From Flavobacteriales bacterium 33_180_T64 (GTDB lineage Bacteria; Bacteroidota; Bacteroidia; Flavobacteriales; Flavobacteriaceae), in NCBI GenBank assembly GCA_002162685.1, contig MAAQ01000017.1:1-64000 (forward strand): a DNA stretch of 64,000 bases, in the 5' to 3' direction. Shown here in pieces: positions 43,199 to 52,771 of the stretch; positions within the stretch are counted from its first letter, which is position 1; every line of letters starts with the position of its first letter. The notes under the pieces are model-generated. The model made no database searches. It saw nothing but the letters and a program-made list of their open reading frames with translations, and was not told the origin of the DNA. A program made the position numbers and the translations under genes.

Positions 43199-46100
43199 AT
43201 GAAAGTAAAATTACTATTTCCGCTACTTGCTCTACTTTGTTCTTTATTTAGTTTTTCTCAAGATGAGATTGCCATGCAAAATGGTTCTTGGACGGAGTGT
43301 AATTTCATTCTAACAGATTCAGGAGGTTCTTCTGATGTTTATGGTAATAATGAAAATTTCACATTGACATTATGCCCACAAACGGGAGGTGATTTTGTAA
43401 CTATAAATTTTATAGAATTCTCGACACAGCTTAATGTAGATATCCTAAGTATTTATAATGGAAACTCTACAAGCAGCCCGTTAATTGGTGAATTTTCTGG
43501 TGCTCAAATTAATAGTCCGCAAACCATAATTGCTGATAATGCAACTGGTTGTCTTACGCTTAATTTTGTTAGTGATAGTTCAGGCATGACTACAGGTTGG
43601 CTGGCAGAAGTAAACTGTTTGTCAATTAATGAACCAACACCATATGAGTTATGTGATATGAATAATGACGGTGTTGAAGCTTTTGAATTACAGTCTAAAA
43701 ACATAGAAATTTTAGGAGGAGAGCCTTCTAATGTATATACAATTACGTATCATGAAACACAAGCCGATGCAGATACTCAAACAAACCCTCTAGCAGATCC
43801 GTATTTTAATATAAGCAATCCTCAAACCGTTTATGTGAGTGTTATTGATCCTACAGGGCTTATACATTCTACGACACTAACACTTGTTGTAACACCATCT
43901 CCTAATGGAGGTTTTTCACAAGATGTCGTTGTCTGTGACGATGGTGAATTAGACGGCTTTACAACATTTGATTTAACGCTCTTTGATGCTGGATTTATAA
44001 ATGGTGAGCCTGATGTTGTGGTAACATACCATATTACTAGTGATGATGCTTTTACAGGTGATAACCCTATTACAAATCCTCAGAGTTATTCGAATATAAC
44101 GCCATATCAACAGACGATCTATGTGAGAATAGAAAATATAATTACGGGTTGTTTTAGTTCAAGTGAGAATACAATGTTATATTTAAATGTATTTGATCAA
44201 ACTGCTATTACTTCACCTGCAGCTTTAATTGTTTGTGATGATAATGATGATGGTTTTGCGACATTTAATTTATCGGATACTATACCAGAAATTTTAAATG
44301 GAAACAATCAACCGTCTTTACAGGTTTCTTTTCATGAAACACAAGCTGACTCTGATAATAATACAAATGCATTACTACCAATGTATACTAATATTGTAAT
44401 GTTTAATCAAACAATATATGCAAGAGTGTCTTCTGATTTTGATAATTGCTATAGCACTACTACAGTCGATTTAGTTGTCGATATTAATTGTATCGCTGTA
44501 TCTTCAGCATCAATTGAAGTGTGTACTAGTGATGTAAATGCTGTAGGTGAATTTGATTTAGCATCTCAAAATAGCGAGATTGTAAATGGTCAAGATATTT
44601 CGGGGTTTAGTTTTAGTTACTATATAAGTGAGACTAATGCTCAAGCACAAGTGAATGCTATAACAAATCCAACAGTTTACTTTAGTACATTTAATCCGGA
44701 AATTATTTATGTACGTGTTGTAGAAACTATATCAGGTAGTTTTGCAATTGCAGAATTAACCTTAATTGCAAACTTAAATCCTTACGTAGAGTTTATAGAT
44801 ACCTATGCTATTTGTGATGGAGAAGAGATCGTTTTAACACCAAATACAGATGATATAGGACAATATACTTATTTGTGGAATACAGATGCGACTGATCCAG
44901 AGATTGTAGTATTTATAGCAGATACATATAGCGTAACGGTTACAAATATTCAGACAGGTTGTATAACGACTGTTGATGTCATTGTAGAGGAAGGGACATC
45001 ACCTATTTTAGTTACTCCTCAAGATCTTACAGCGAGTACTAATGGAGATGTTTTTGATTTAACATCTGTAATTCCAGAAGTTCTTAATGGTCTAAATGCG
45101 AATGATTATAGTATAGAGTTTTATACGAGTTTAAATGATGTTTTTACACAAAGTAATAGTATTTCAGATCCTAATCAATATACATCTTTTGGTCAAGAAA
45201 CCATTTACATACGGGTTACTAATGGCACCAATTCATGTTTTAGTTATGAGACATTTACTATTGTTGGAGAGAATGTTATCATAGATCAAACATCATATAC
45301 TGTAGAAGCGTTAGTTACTGATGTATTATTAGGAGGTGATTGTAGTCAGATATTTAACATTACCTATTCTACAGGGACTAGTTTTAATGTGACAGAACCT
45401 AATGGTATTGGATATTTTACAAATCAAAATGGAGGGTTTCCATTTGATGAAGGTGTGCTATTATCAACGGGTAATGCAAGTGACGCTTCCGGACCTAATG
45501 GATCAGTTATTTCTAGTGGTTCTAATTCTTGGCCTGGCGATGTGGATTTGGATAATGCAACTGGAATAAATTCTAATAATGCGACTATTATTGAATTTGA
45601 TTTTGTGCCTGTAGTAAACGAAATAAGTTTTGATTTTTTAATGGCTTCAGAAGAATATGATGGCGGTAATTTTGAGTGTAATTTTTCAGATGCATTTGCT
45701 TTTTTATTAACAGATTCTAATGGAATCACCACTAATCTCGCAGTATTACCTAATACAGATACACCAATATTAGTGACTAATGTCCATCCTGAAAATGGAT
45801 CATGTCCAGCAATAAATGAAGAGTATTTTGGAAGTTATATACCAGAAAATTCTCCACCAATTTCTTATAATGGTAGAACAGCTGTGTTTACAGCAGAAGC
45901 TCCAGTAAATATTGGTGAATCTTACCATATTAAATTAGTTATTGCTGATGCATCAGACACGGTTTATGATAGTGGTATTTTCTTAAAAGCTGATAGTTTT
46001 GATATAGGAGAATTGTGTAATGATATAGGACTGATTAACGTTAAAGCATTTAATGATGCTAATACGAATAGTGTATTAGATGCCAATGAAACAGATTTTA

Positions 46101-47413
46101 CGAATGGATTTTTTACTTATGAAATGAACAATGATGGTATAATTCATAATGTAAATACATCAATAGGTAATTTTTCGATAGTGAGTACAGATGAAAATGA
46201 TGACTATACTATAACATTTAATGTATATGATGATTATACAGGATGTTATACTGCAACCCAAACATCTTTTGATGCTGTAAGTGTTTTAAATGGTGCAATA
46301 ACAACGATAGAATTTCCTGTAACTGATAACCAAACCTGTGAAGATTTAGCGGTTTATCTTGTGAATACTTCTGTAGCTCCTAGACCTGGTTTTTCACATT
46401 CAAATTCTATTATTTTAGAGAATATAGGGTCGACTACGATTGCTTCAGGAACCATTGAGTTTACTCTCGATTCGCAACTAACAATTAATGATTTATATAC
46501 TGTTAACCCTAACTATACTGTAACAGATACCGCAACTGGATTTACTGTAGATTTTGTGAATCTAGCTCCTGGTGCTGTAGAAGATATTTATATTTCATTA
46601 ACGACTCTAGGGAATGTGTCGCTTGGTGATATTGTAACAAATACTGTAGCATATGTTACAGATACTAATGATATTGTGCCAGTTAATAATTATTCAACAT
46701 TATCTGAAGTTGTAGTTGGGTCTTGGGACCCGAATGATATAATGGAATCTCATGGTCCAGAAGTTGTATATGATGATTTTGTAGTATCAGATGAGTATTT
46801 GTATTATACGATTCGTTTCCAAAACCTAGGAACAGCTGCAGCAACATTTGTGAGAATAGAAGATATATTAGATACGCAATTAGATGAGAGTACTTTTCAA
46901 ATGTTACGTTCTAGTCATGATTATGTAGTAACACGAACTGATACAAGTCTAGAATGGTATTTTGATAATATTAATTTAGCAGCCGAGCAAGATGATGAGG
47001 CAGGAAGTCATGGTTTTGTGTATTTCAAAATTAAACCAAAACCTGGATATAGCATTGGTGATATTATTCCGAATACAGCAGCGATTTACTTCGATTTTAA
47101 CGCACCAGTAATTACAAACACCTTTGAAACTGAGTTTGTCGAAGAAAGTTTATCCATATCAGAAGTAAATTTCACTTCATTTGATATGTTCCCTAATCCT
47201 GCAAAAGGTAAAGTTACTATCGAAATGAATACGTCTAATTTTGGAAATGCTAACCTTAGTCTATTTGATATACAAGGAAAATTAATTTTAGAACAAACGA
47301 TTTCGGAAGGGAATAGTGTCGATCTAGATATTTCAGAATTACAAAGCGGATTATACTTTGTTAAACTAAATACAGCAACAAAAAGCTTAGTAAAGAAACT
47401 CATTATTGAATAG
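43199..47413 (+). CDS. Large T9SS cargo protein with CUB-like, choice-of-anchor L and type A sorting domains
   Basis: A 1404-residue secreted protein. Residues 1-21 are a signal peptide (SLFSFSQ). A CUB-like domain (about 28-142) contains DILSIYNGNSTSSPLIGEFSG. Residues about 147-690 hold roughly five related units beginning with VCDD-GxxxFxL and ending IYVRV, with a PKD-like YTYLWNTDATDP segment between. A choice-of-anchor L domain follows (about 700-940, FLMASEEY, AFAFLLTD), then a DUF7619-type domain (about 1175-1310, SWDPNDI, YTIRFQNLGTAAA) and a type A sorting tail (about 1327-1404, FDMFPNPAKGKVTIE, GLYFVKL, KLIIE). T9SS should export and anchor it on the cell surface. Binding or adhesive role is inferred. 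A terminator follows. Confidence 0.93.
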   Translation: MKVKLLFPLLALLCSLFSFSQDEIAMQNGSWTECNFILTDSGGSSDVYGNNENFTLTLCPQTGGDFVTINFIEFSTQLNVDILSIYNGNSTSSPLIGEFSGAQINSPQTIIADNATGCLTLNFVSDSSGMTTGWLAEVNCLSINEPTPYELCDMNNDGVEAFELQSKNIEILGGEPSNVYTITYHETQADADTQTNPLADPYFNISNPQTVYVSVIDPTGLIHSTTLTLVVTPSPNGGFSQDVVVCDDGELDGFTTFDLTLFDAGFINGEPDVVVTYHITSDDAFTGDNPITNPQSYSNITPYQQTIYVRIENIITGCFSSSENTMLYLNVFDQTAITSPAALIVCDDNDDGFATFNLSDTIPEILNGNNQPSLQVSFHETQADSDNNTNALLPMYTNIVMFNQTIYARVSSDFDNCYSTTTVDLVVDINCIAVSSASIEVCTSDVNAVGEFDLASQNSEIVNGQDISGFSFSYYISETNAQAQVNAITNPTVYFSTFNPEIIYVRVVETISGSFAIAELTLIANLNPYVEFIDTYAICDGEEIVLTPNTDDIGQYTYLWNTDATDPEIVVFIADTYSVTVTNIQTGCITTVDVIVEEGTSPILVTPQDLTASTNGDVFDLTSVIPEVLNGLNANDYSIEFYTSLNDVFTQSNSISDPNQYTSFGQETIYIRVTNGTNSCFSYETFTIVGENVIIDQTSYTVEALVTDVLLGGDCSQIFNITYSTGTSFNVTEPNGIGYFTNQNGGFPFDEGVLLSTGNASDASGPNGSVISSGSNSWPGDVDLDNATGINSNNATIIEFDFVPVVNEISFDFLMASEEYDGGNFECNFSDAFAFLLTDSNGITTNLAVLPNTDTPILVTNVHPENGSCPAINEEYFGSYIPENSPPISYNGRTAVFTAEAPVNIGESYHIKLVIADASDTVYDSGIFLKADSFDIGELCNDIGLINVKAFNDANTNSVLDANETDFTNGFFTYEMNNDGIIHNVNTSIGNFSIVSTDENDDYTITFNVYDDYTGCYTATQTSFDAVSVLNGAITTIEFPVTDNQTCEDLAVYLVNTSVAPRPGFSHSNSIILENIGSTTIASGTIEFTLDSQLTINDLYTVNPNYTVTDTATGFTVDFVNLAPGAVEDIYISLTTLGNVSLGDIVTNTVAYVTDTNDIVPVNNYSTLSEVVVGSWDPNDIMESHGPEVVYDDFVVSDEYLYYTIRFQNLGTAAATFVRIEDILDTQLDESTFQMLRSSHDYVVTRTDTSLEWYFDNINLAAEQDDEAGSHGFVYFKIKPKPGYSIGDIIPNTAAIYFDFNAPVITNTFETEFVEESLSISEVNFTSFDMFPNPAKGKVTIEMNTSNFGNANLSLFDIQGKLILEQTISEGNSVDLDISELQSGLYFVKLNTATKSLVKKLIIE

Positions 47414-47430
47414 TCCATTTTTTTTTAGTT

Positions 47431-47463
47431 AAAAAAGCCTTAGAAACATTCTAAGGCTTTTTT
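47431..47463 (+). terminator. Terminator of the T9SS cargo gene
   Basis: The stem AAAAAAGCCTTAGA / TCTAAGGCTTTTTT has 14 bp with loop AACAT and ends in a T-run, 18 bp after the stop at 47413. Confidence 0.9.
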
Positions 47464-47514
47464 GTAAGCCATTAGTGCTATTTACGTCTAAGCGCTAAAC
47501 CAATATTAAAATAC

Positions 47515-48318
47515 ATGAAATTTAAAAATTTACTCTTAATTGCATTAGTAGTTTTTGCATCTTGTAAAAATGACACGACCTCTAAAACTGTTGAATCTAT
47601 TGATTATTCAAAAGAAGAATTAGATATTACAACTAGTATTTATCCTGAAAATATTACTAAAGTGTTTGTTGCTCATGGTGGTATTGACAATTGGAATAAG
47701 ATGAAGACATTAGCATTCACTATGGATAAATCTAATGGTAAAGAAATAACAACTACTAATTTAAAAACGAGGGCAGAACTTATAGACACACCAACGTATA
47801 GCTCTGGCTATGATGGAGAAACATTATGGGTAAGCGAGAAAGATAATATCGAATACTCAGGTAATGCAAGGTTTTATAAAGGGCTAATGCTATATTTCTA
47901 TGCGATGCCTTTTATAGTTGGTGATGTTGGTATATTATATGAAGCAGCTAAACCTTTAGAGTTTGAAGGAAAATCATATCCTGGTATTTTAATTTCTTAT
48001 GAAGCAGGAGTAGGAGCGTCTCCAGATGATCAATATATAATTTATTATGATGAAGACACTGGTTTAATGCAATGGCTAGGATATACAGTTACGTTTGGTA
48101 AAAATGAAAAGAGTAAAGATTTCCATTACATTAGATATAATAATTGGCAAAATAGTAATGGCTTGATATTGCCTAAAAGTATAGATTGGTATAATTATGA
48201 AAATAATTCACTTACCGAAAAGAGAAATACTGTTGAGTTTACAGATGTTGTAATATCAGAAAAAGAGCCTGACGCATCACTTTTTAAAAAACCGGAAGAC
48301 GCTACGATTATTGAATAA
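47515..48318 (+). CDS. DUF6503 family lipoprotein
   Basis: A 267-residue protein with a lipobox (VVFASC, Cys17), so it is a lipid-anchored periplasmic or outer-membrane protein. The mature region is strand-rich: VFVAHGGIDNWNKMKTLAFTM, YDGETLWVSEK, GNARFYKGLMLYFYAMPFIVGD, YIIYYDEDTGLMQWLGY, ending FKKPEDATIIE. These match the DUF6503 family of Bacteroidota. The fold resembles LolA/LppX-type half-barrels that hold a lipid, but function is not established. It sits between two strong terminators as a single transcription unit. Confidence 0.88.
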   Translation: MKFKNLLLIALVVFASCKNDTTSKTVESIDYSKEELDITTSIYPENITKVFVAHGGIDNWNKMKTLAFTMDKSNGKEITTTNLKTRAELIDTPTYSSGYDGETLWVSEKDNIEYSGNARFYKGLMLYFYAMPFIVGDVGILYEAAKPLEFEGKSYPGILISYEAGVGASPDDQYIIYYDEDTGLMQWLGYTVTFGKNEKSKDFHYIRYNNWQNSNGLILPKSIDWYNYENNSLTEKRNTVEFTDVVISEKEPDASLFKKPEDATIIE

Positions 48319-48333
48319 TTATACATTATATAT

Positions 48334-48371
48334 AAATAAAAAGACCTGTTAAATCACAGGTCTTTTTATTT
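48334..48371. terminator. Bidirectional terminator between DUF6503 and amidohydrolase genes
   Basis: A 16-bp perfect stem AAATAAAAAGACCTGT / ACAGGTCTTTTTATTT with a 6-nt loop lies between convergent genes ending at 48318 and 48390. It has T-runs on both sides. Confidence 0.9.
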
Positions 48372-48389
48372 ATACGTTGTAACTCTCAA

Positions 48390-49700
48390 TTAGTCTTGAA
48401 GTTTTAACTTTTCAGAATAACGTCTCCAAAGTTTCGTTTGGTGTGTTTCTAAACTTAATAGGCGACCATCAATAAAAGCGTGCGTAATTTTATTGGTTCT
48501 CATATCGAGTGCATCACCTTCGCTAATAAAAAGTGTAGCGCTTTTTCCTGTTTCTAAAGTTCCATAAGTATCATCAATACCTAATATCTTTGCAGGATTT
48601 AATGTAATTAACTGTAATGCTTGTTCTTTTGTTAGTCCATGAGCGACTGTAGTTCCTGCATAAAACGGTAAGTTGCGAGAATTCATGCGTTCCATTTGAC
48701 CGCTAGTTTCTAGAGCAACAACAACACCTTTATCTGTAAGTAATTTTGCAAGTTTGAATGGTAAATCATAATCATCATCTGTTTGTTTTGGCCTAGAATG
48801 AACACGTTGCAATATAATAGAGATATTATTTTTCTTTAACATATCCGCTACTTTATGGGCTTCATAACCTCCAACAATAACAGTTGATTTCACTTGATGT
48901 GCTTTGGTGAAATTAATGGCATCTGTAATTCCTTTTTCATTATCAACATGAATAAAAAGTGTTTTACTCCCATCAAACAAACCACCGGTAGCCTTATAAG
49001 GTAAATGGTCATTAGACATATCACCAGACATATACGTTTTTGTTGCTTTAAAATAATCTGCAATTTCTAATACTTGTGAATCATATTTTTTATTGACTTT
49101 CATTGCAGGATCTTCACCAAGCCACCAACGACCACGAGAGAAACTCTTAGGCCAATTCATATGTATCCCATCATCTTCTTTTATAACAGCATCTTCCCAG
49201 TTCCAAGCATCAAATTGTACAATTGATGAGGTGCCAGAAATTCGTCCGCCACGTGGTGTGATCTGCCCTAATAGGACGCCGTTTGGCCGCATAGACTCAG
49301 TCACTTTAGATTCTGCGTTATAAGCGATTATACTTCTAATATGTGGATTCCATGTTCCTAATTCAGAGTCATCATCTGTAGCACGTACAGCGTCAATTTC
49401 AACCAATCCTAAAGTAGAATTTGGAACAATAAACCCTGGGTATACGTGTTTACCGTTTGCGCTAATAATTTCCATTTCAGTAATGTCTATTTTAGTTACT
49501 GTCATATCTGCAACAGTTTTTAACTTTCCATCTTCAAAAATGATAATACTATTTTCAATAATGTTACCATTTCCGATGTGAGCTGTAGCTCCTGTAATAG
49601 CAATTGTTTTACTTTGTTTTTTAGCGGGAGTTTGTTGTGCTAACCCTATAGAAAAACTTAGTAATGCAACAACGATTAATTTTATATTATATGTTTTCAT
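48390..49700 (-). CDS. Amidohydrolase-like secreted protein lacking the metal site
   Basis: A 436-residue protein with signal peptide (MKTYNIKLIVVALLSFSIGLAQ). The amidohydrolase fold is visible: N-terminal beta-sandwich (ENSIIIFEDGKLKTV, NGKHVYPGFIVPNST), barrel strands and C-terminal LITLNPAKILGIDDTYGTLETGKSATLFI. The HxH after the PGFI-like turn is replaced (VPNSTLG), and the usual SDD near the end of the barrel is ETSG, so it should not bind the catalytic metals. I start at ATG 49700, because the upstream ATG (49724) adds a charged octapeptide in front of the signal peptide and overlaps the neighbouring gene. It probably pairs with the 993-residue amidohydrolase directly upstream. Confidence 0.85.
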   Translation of the reverse strand: MKTYNIKLIVVALLSFSIGLAQQTPAKKQSKTIAITGATAHIGNGNIIENSIIIFEDGKLKTVADMTVTKIDITEMEIISANGKHVYPGFIVPNSTLGLVEIDAVRATDDDSELGTWNPHIRSIIAYNAESKVTESMRPNGVLLGQITPRGGRISGTSSIVQFDAWNWEDAVIKEDDGIHMNWPKSFSRGRWWLGEDPAMKVNKKYDSQVLEIADYFKATKTYMSGDMSNDHLPYKATGGLFDGSKTLFIHVDNEKGITDAINFTKAHQVKSTVIVGGYEAHKVADMLKKNNISIILQRVHSRPKQTDDDYDLPFKLAKLLTDKGVVVALETSGQMERMNSRNLPFYAGTTVAHGLTKEQALQLITLNPAKILGIDDTYGTLETGKSATLFISEGDALDMRTNKITHAFIDGRLLSLETHQTKLWRRYSEKLKLQD

Positions 49701-49710
49701 TTTCTTAAGT

Positions 49711-52692
49711 TTAATGTTGTTCATGATCTAAATAATCGCAGTGCATTTGATCTTTTTCTTTTTTCTTAATAGGTTGTGTTTTTAAGCCTTTATTCTTTGC
49801 TTGCATCATTTGATTAATTAATTGGCTCTTCTCTTTTTTAATTTGAGCGCGCATCATTTCATCACGTTTCAAGTCAAAATAGGTTACACCTTCAATAATT
49901 GTTCTTTCAGCTTTAGCATAAATAGACATTGGATGATCTGTCCATAATACTACATCAGCATCTTTACCTACTTTTATACTGCCTACACGGTCATCGATAT
50001 GTAATAATTTAGCAGGATTAAGTGTGACAAATTTCCACGCATCTTCTTCACTAATACCTCCATATTTAACCGATTTTGCGGCTTCTTGGTTTAAACGGCG
50101 AGACATTTCTCCATCATCACTATTAATAGCAACGATAACACCAGCATTGTGCATAATTGCGGCATTATAAGGTATGGCATCATTAACTTCATATTTATAA
50201 GCCCACCAATCACTAAACGTTGATCCACCAACACCATGAGCTTTCATTTTATCAGCAACTTTATAGCCTTCTAAAATATGAGTGAATGTATTGATATTAA
50301 AATTGAATTTTTCGGCAACTTTCATTAGCATGTTAATTTCACTTTGAACATAGGAATGACAAGAAATAAAGCGCTCTTTATTTATAATTTCTGCGATAAC
50401 GTCCATTTCAATGTCTTTGCGATACGGCTTTCCACTTTTCTTTAACTTGTCATAAGTTTTTGCACGATTAAAATAGTCTATATACAATTGTTCAACACCC
50501 ATTCTCGTTTGCGGAAATCTAGCAAAGCTAGACCAGTTAGACTGTTTTACATTTTCACCTAAAGCAAACTTTATGAATTTCGGGCTTTCTTTAAAAATCA
50601 AATTCTCGGCAGATTCTCCCCATTTCAATTTTATAATAGCAGAGCGTCCTCCAATTGGATTAGCAGAGCCATGTAAAATTTGAATTGAAGTCACACCACC
50701 AGCAAGGTTTCTATAGATATCAATATCTTCATCATCAATCACATCTTCAATGGTTACTTCTGCAGAAGAATTATGACCACCTTCATTGATTGAAGCCGCT
50801 GCAATATGAGAATGTTCATCAATAACACCAGAAGTTAAATGCTTTCCTGTAGCATCAATTACTTTTGCACTTCCATCTGAAAGATCAACACCTATTTTGG
50901 CAATCTTACCATTTTTAATAAGTACATCAGTATGTTCTAAAATCCCATCTTTTTCATTGGTCCAAACTGTCGCATTTTTAAAAAGTATGGTTTCAGCTTT
51001 TGGTAATTCTGAAAAACCATAAGCCATATTAGGAAAGGATACAGCAACAGTCTCTTTTGGTGACTTGTCTTTTGTTTTCTCTTTATCTTTTGGTGACTCA
51101 TTATCTTCTTTTATAACCTTATTGGCAAAGAAAGTCATCTCATTTCCGTCAGGAAAAATAGCTTTGCCATTAAGAGTGTTTCTATTAGAAACATTTGCGA
51201 CCAATCTTATAAATTCTTGCTTTGTTGAATCTTTTGTAGTCATAGAAATACTTAGCCAATCGTCAGCATAAGATACCTTAGATCCAAGAGTTTTAGTATC
51301 ATTTGTAATCTCAGAACTTAATTTAGAGATTGTTCCTTTTAGTGTCATTTTATACGTGTCACCAGCTAAACTAAATTTATAATCACCACGAATATCTTTA
51401 ATATTCATAGCTTCAAGTATTGTCTTTTTACCTTGAACCCAATTCTCATAAAGTGTTGTTTTCTTATCAAAAATATCTCCTGAAGCAATTAAAAAATTGG
51501 CATAAGACCCTTTTTGTAAAGTGCCAATTTCTGAAGACTTACCAAGTAATTGAGCAGGTATTGTTGTTAATGCTTCTAATGCTTTTTCTTTAGAAAGCCC
51601 ATATTCTATTGCCTTTATTACATTAGGCATAAATGATTTTGGAGCTTTTAAATCATGCGTAGTAAAAGCAAATTTGATTCCGTTTTCAGCAAGAATTTTA
51701 GGATTTGTGGGCTCTTGGTTCCAAGCTTTCATATCACTCAAAGCCAATGAACTGCTTAAAAAAACATTTTCTACATCATAAGCTGCTTGAAAATTCACAG
51801 GAATAATATAGGAAGCATTGGTCGCTTTTATAGTGTTAATACGTTCATATTCGTCTCCACCACCAAGAATAACGTATTGTATTCCAAAAAGATCTCCTAT
51901 TTTATCTGCTCTTAATGCATTGGCTCTACTACCAGCTCCAAATATTTGTACTAAGTTTTTATTTCTGTTTAAGGCTTCTAATGATAAATCTGTTGTCTTA
52001 CTATTACCTTTTGCATACCAATCAGCATCATAATACATTTGTCGTAGTAATGCCATACTTCCCATAATTGAGTTTGGATATGACTGTCTAGAGGTGACAC
52101 TTTTTTTAAATGAATAATACTGACCAGAATTTGCATCTAAGATTCGAGTTGCATTATCGGCTTGAGTATTAAGCGCAACTAAAGTTCCGCTTCCTCTAAT
52201 TATTCCATCTTCTATATGTGTGTTTACAATACCAAAACCAGCTTTCATTAAGTCTTTAGCCATTTTTGAATCAAAATTAAATGATTTGATGGCTTTGTTT
52301 TCAGGCATTACGTGATCATTCCAATAAAAGCCAGACCGACTAGCTTCATATTGCGGACTTCTGCTATTACCTGATTTGCGTTTAGGTTTTTTTACTCCAA
52401 ACGTTGAGTACATATCAATAAATGAGGGATAGATACTTTTTCCGTCTAAGTCTACAATTGTTGTGTTTTTAGGAATAGTTACTTCAGTACCAGAAGCAAC
52501 TACTTTTTCGTCTTTAATTAATAAGGTTCCGTTCTCAATGACTTGAGTAGGCGTGACGTAAATCTTGGCGTTTGTAAAGGCTTGATAGTTAGTATTTGAG
52601 GTTTTGACGCCATCGTTCTTGGGGAAATAGTCTTGTGCAAATAATGCAAAACTGCAAAAGCATAATGCGATTGCAAACTTGATTTTATTCAT
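49711..52692 (-). CDS. Double-domain secreted amidohydrolase (imidazolonepropionase-like)
   Basis: A 993-residue exported protein (signal peptide to about residue 20). It has two amidohydrolase domains. The N-terminal one (about 28-430) keeps the frame (NGTLLIKDEKVVASG, YPSFIDMYSTFG, TTIPAQLLGKSSEIGTLQKGSYANF) but lacks HxH. The C-terminal one (about 565-960) is complete: TSGVIDEHSHIAAA (HxH), SCHSYVQSE, FTHILEGY, AINSDDGEMSRR (Asp) and LNPAKLLHIDDRVGSIKVGKDADVVLW. Between them (430-560) lies a beta-rich domain and a Lys-rich linker. Fold and localisation are clear; the substrate is unknown (periplasmic dipeptide, cyclic amide or similar). The gene is 10 bp upstream of another metal-less amidohydrolase. 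Confidence 0.92.
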   Translation of the reverse strand: MNKIKFAIALCFCSFALFAQDYFPKNDGVKTSNTNYQAFTNAKIYVTPTQVIENGTLLIKDEKVVASGTEVTIPKNTTIVDLDGKSIYPSFIDMYSTFGVKKPKRKSGNSRSPQYEASRSGFYWNDHVMPENKAIKSFNFDSKMAKDLMKAGFGIVNTHIEDGIIRGSGTLVALNTQADNATRILDANSGQYYSFKKSVTSRQSYPNSIMGSMALLRQMYYDADWYAKGNSKTTDLSLEALNRNKNLVQIFGAGSRANALRADKIGDLFGIQYVILGGGDEYERINTIKATNASYIIPVNFQAAYDVENVFLSSSLALSDMKAWNQEPTNPKILAENGIKFAFTTHDLKAPKSFMPNVIKAIEYGLSKEKALEALTTIPAQLLGKSSEIGTLQKGSYANFLIASGDIFDKKTTLYENWVQGKKTILEAMNIKDIRGDYKFSLAGDTYKMTLKGTISKLSSEITNDTKTLGSKVSYADDWLSISMTTKDSTKQEFIRLVANVSNRNTLNGKAIFPDGNEMTFFANKVIKEDNESPKDKEKTKDKSPKETVAVSFPNMAYGFSELPKAETILFKNATVWTNEKDGILEHTDVLIKNGKIAKIGVDLSDGSAKVIDATGKHLTSGVIDEHSHIAAASINEGGHNSSAEVTIEDVIDDEDIDIYRNLAGGVTSIQILHGSANPIGGRSAIIKLKWGESAENLIFKESPKFIKFALGENVKQSNWSSFARFPQTRMGVEQLYIDYFNRAKTYDKLKKSGKPYRKDIEMDVIAEIINKERFISCHSYVQSEINMLMKVAEKFNFNINTFTHILEGYKVADKMKAHGVGGSTFSDWWAYKYEVNDAIPYNAAIMHNAGVIVAINSDDGEMSRRLNQEAAKSVKYGGISEEDAWKFVTLNPAKLLHIDDRVGSIKVGKDADVVLWTDHPMSIYAKAERTIIEGVTYFDLKRDEMMRAQIKKEKSQLINQMMQAKNKGLKTQPIKKKEKDQMHCDYLDHEQH

Positions 52693-52771
52693 ATATAATG
52701 GTTGATTATAAATTCATTCTAAATATAAATATTACAAGAGTAAGAATAATGAAAATCTAAACTTTTAACGT

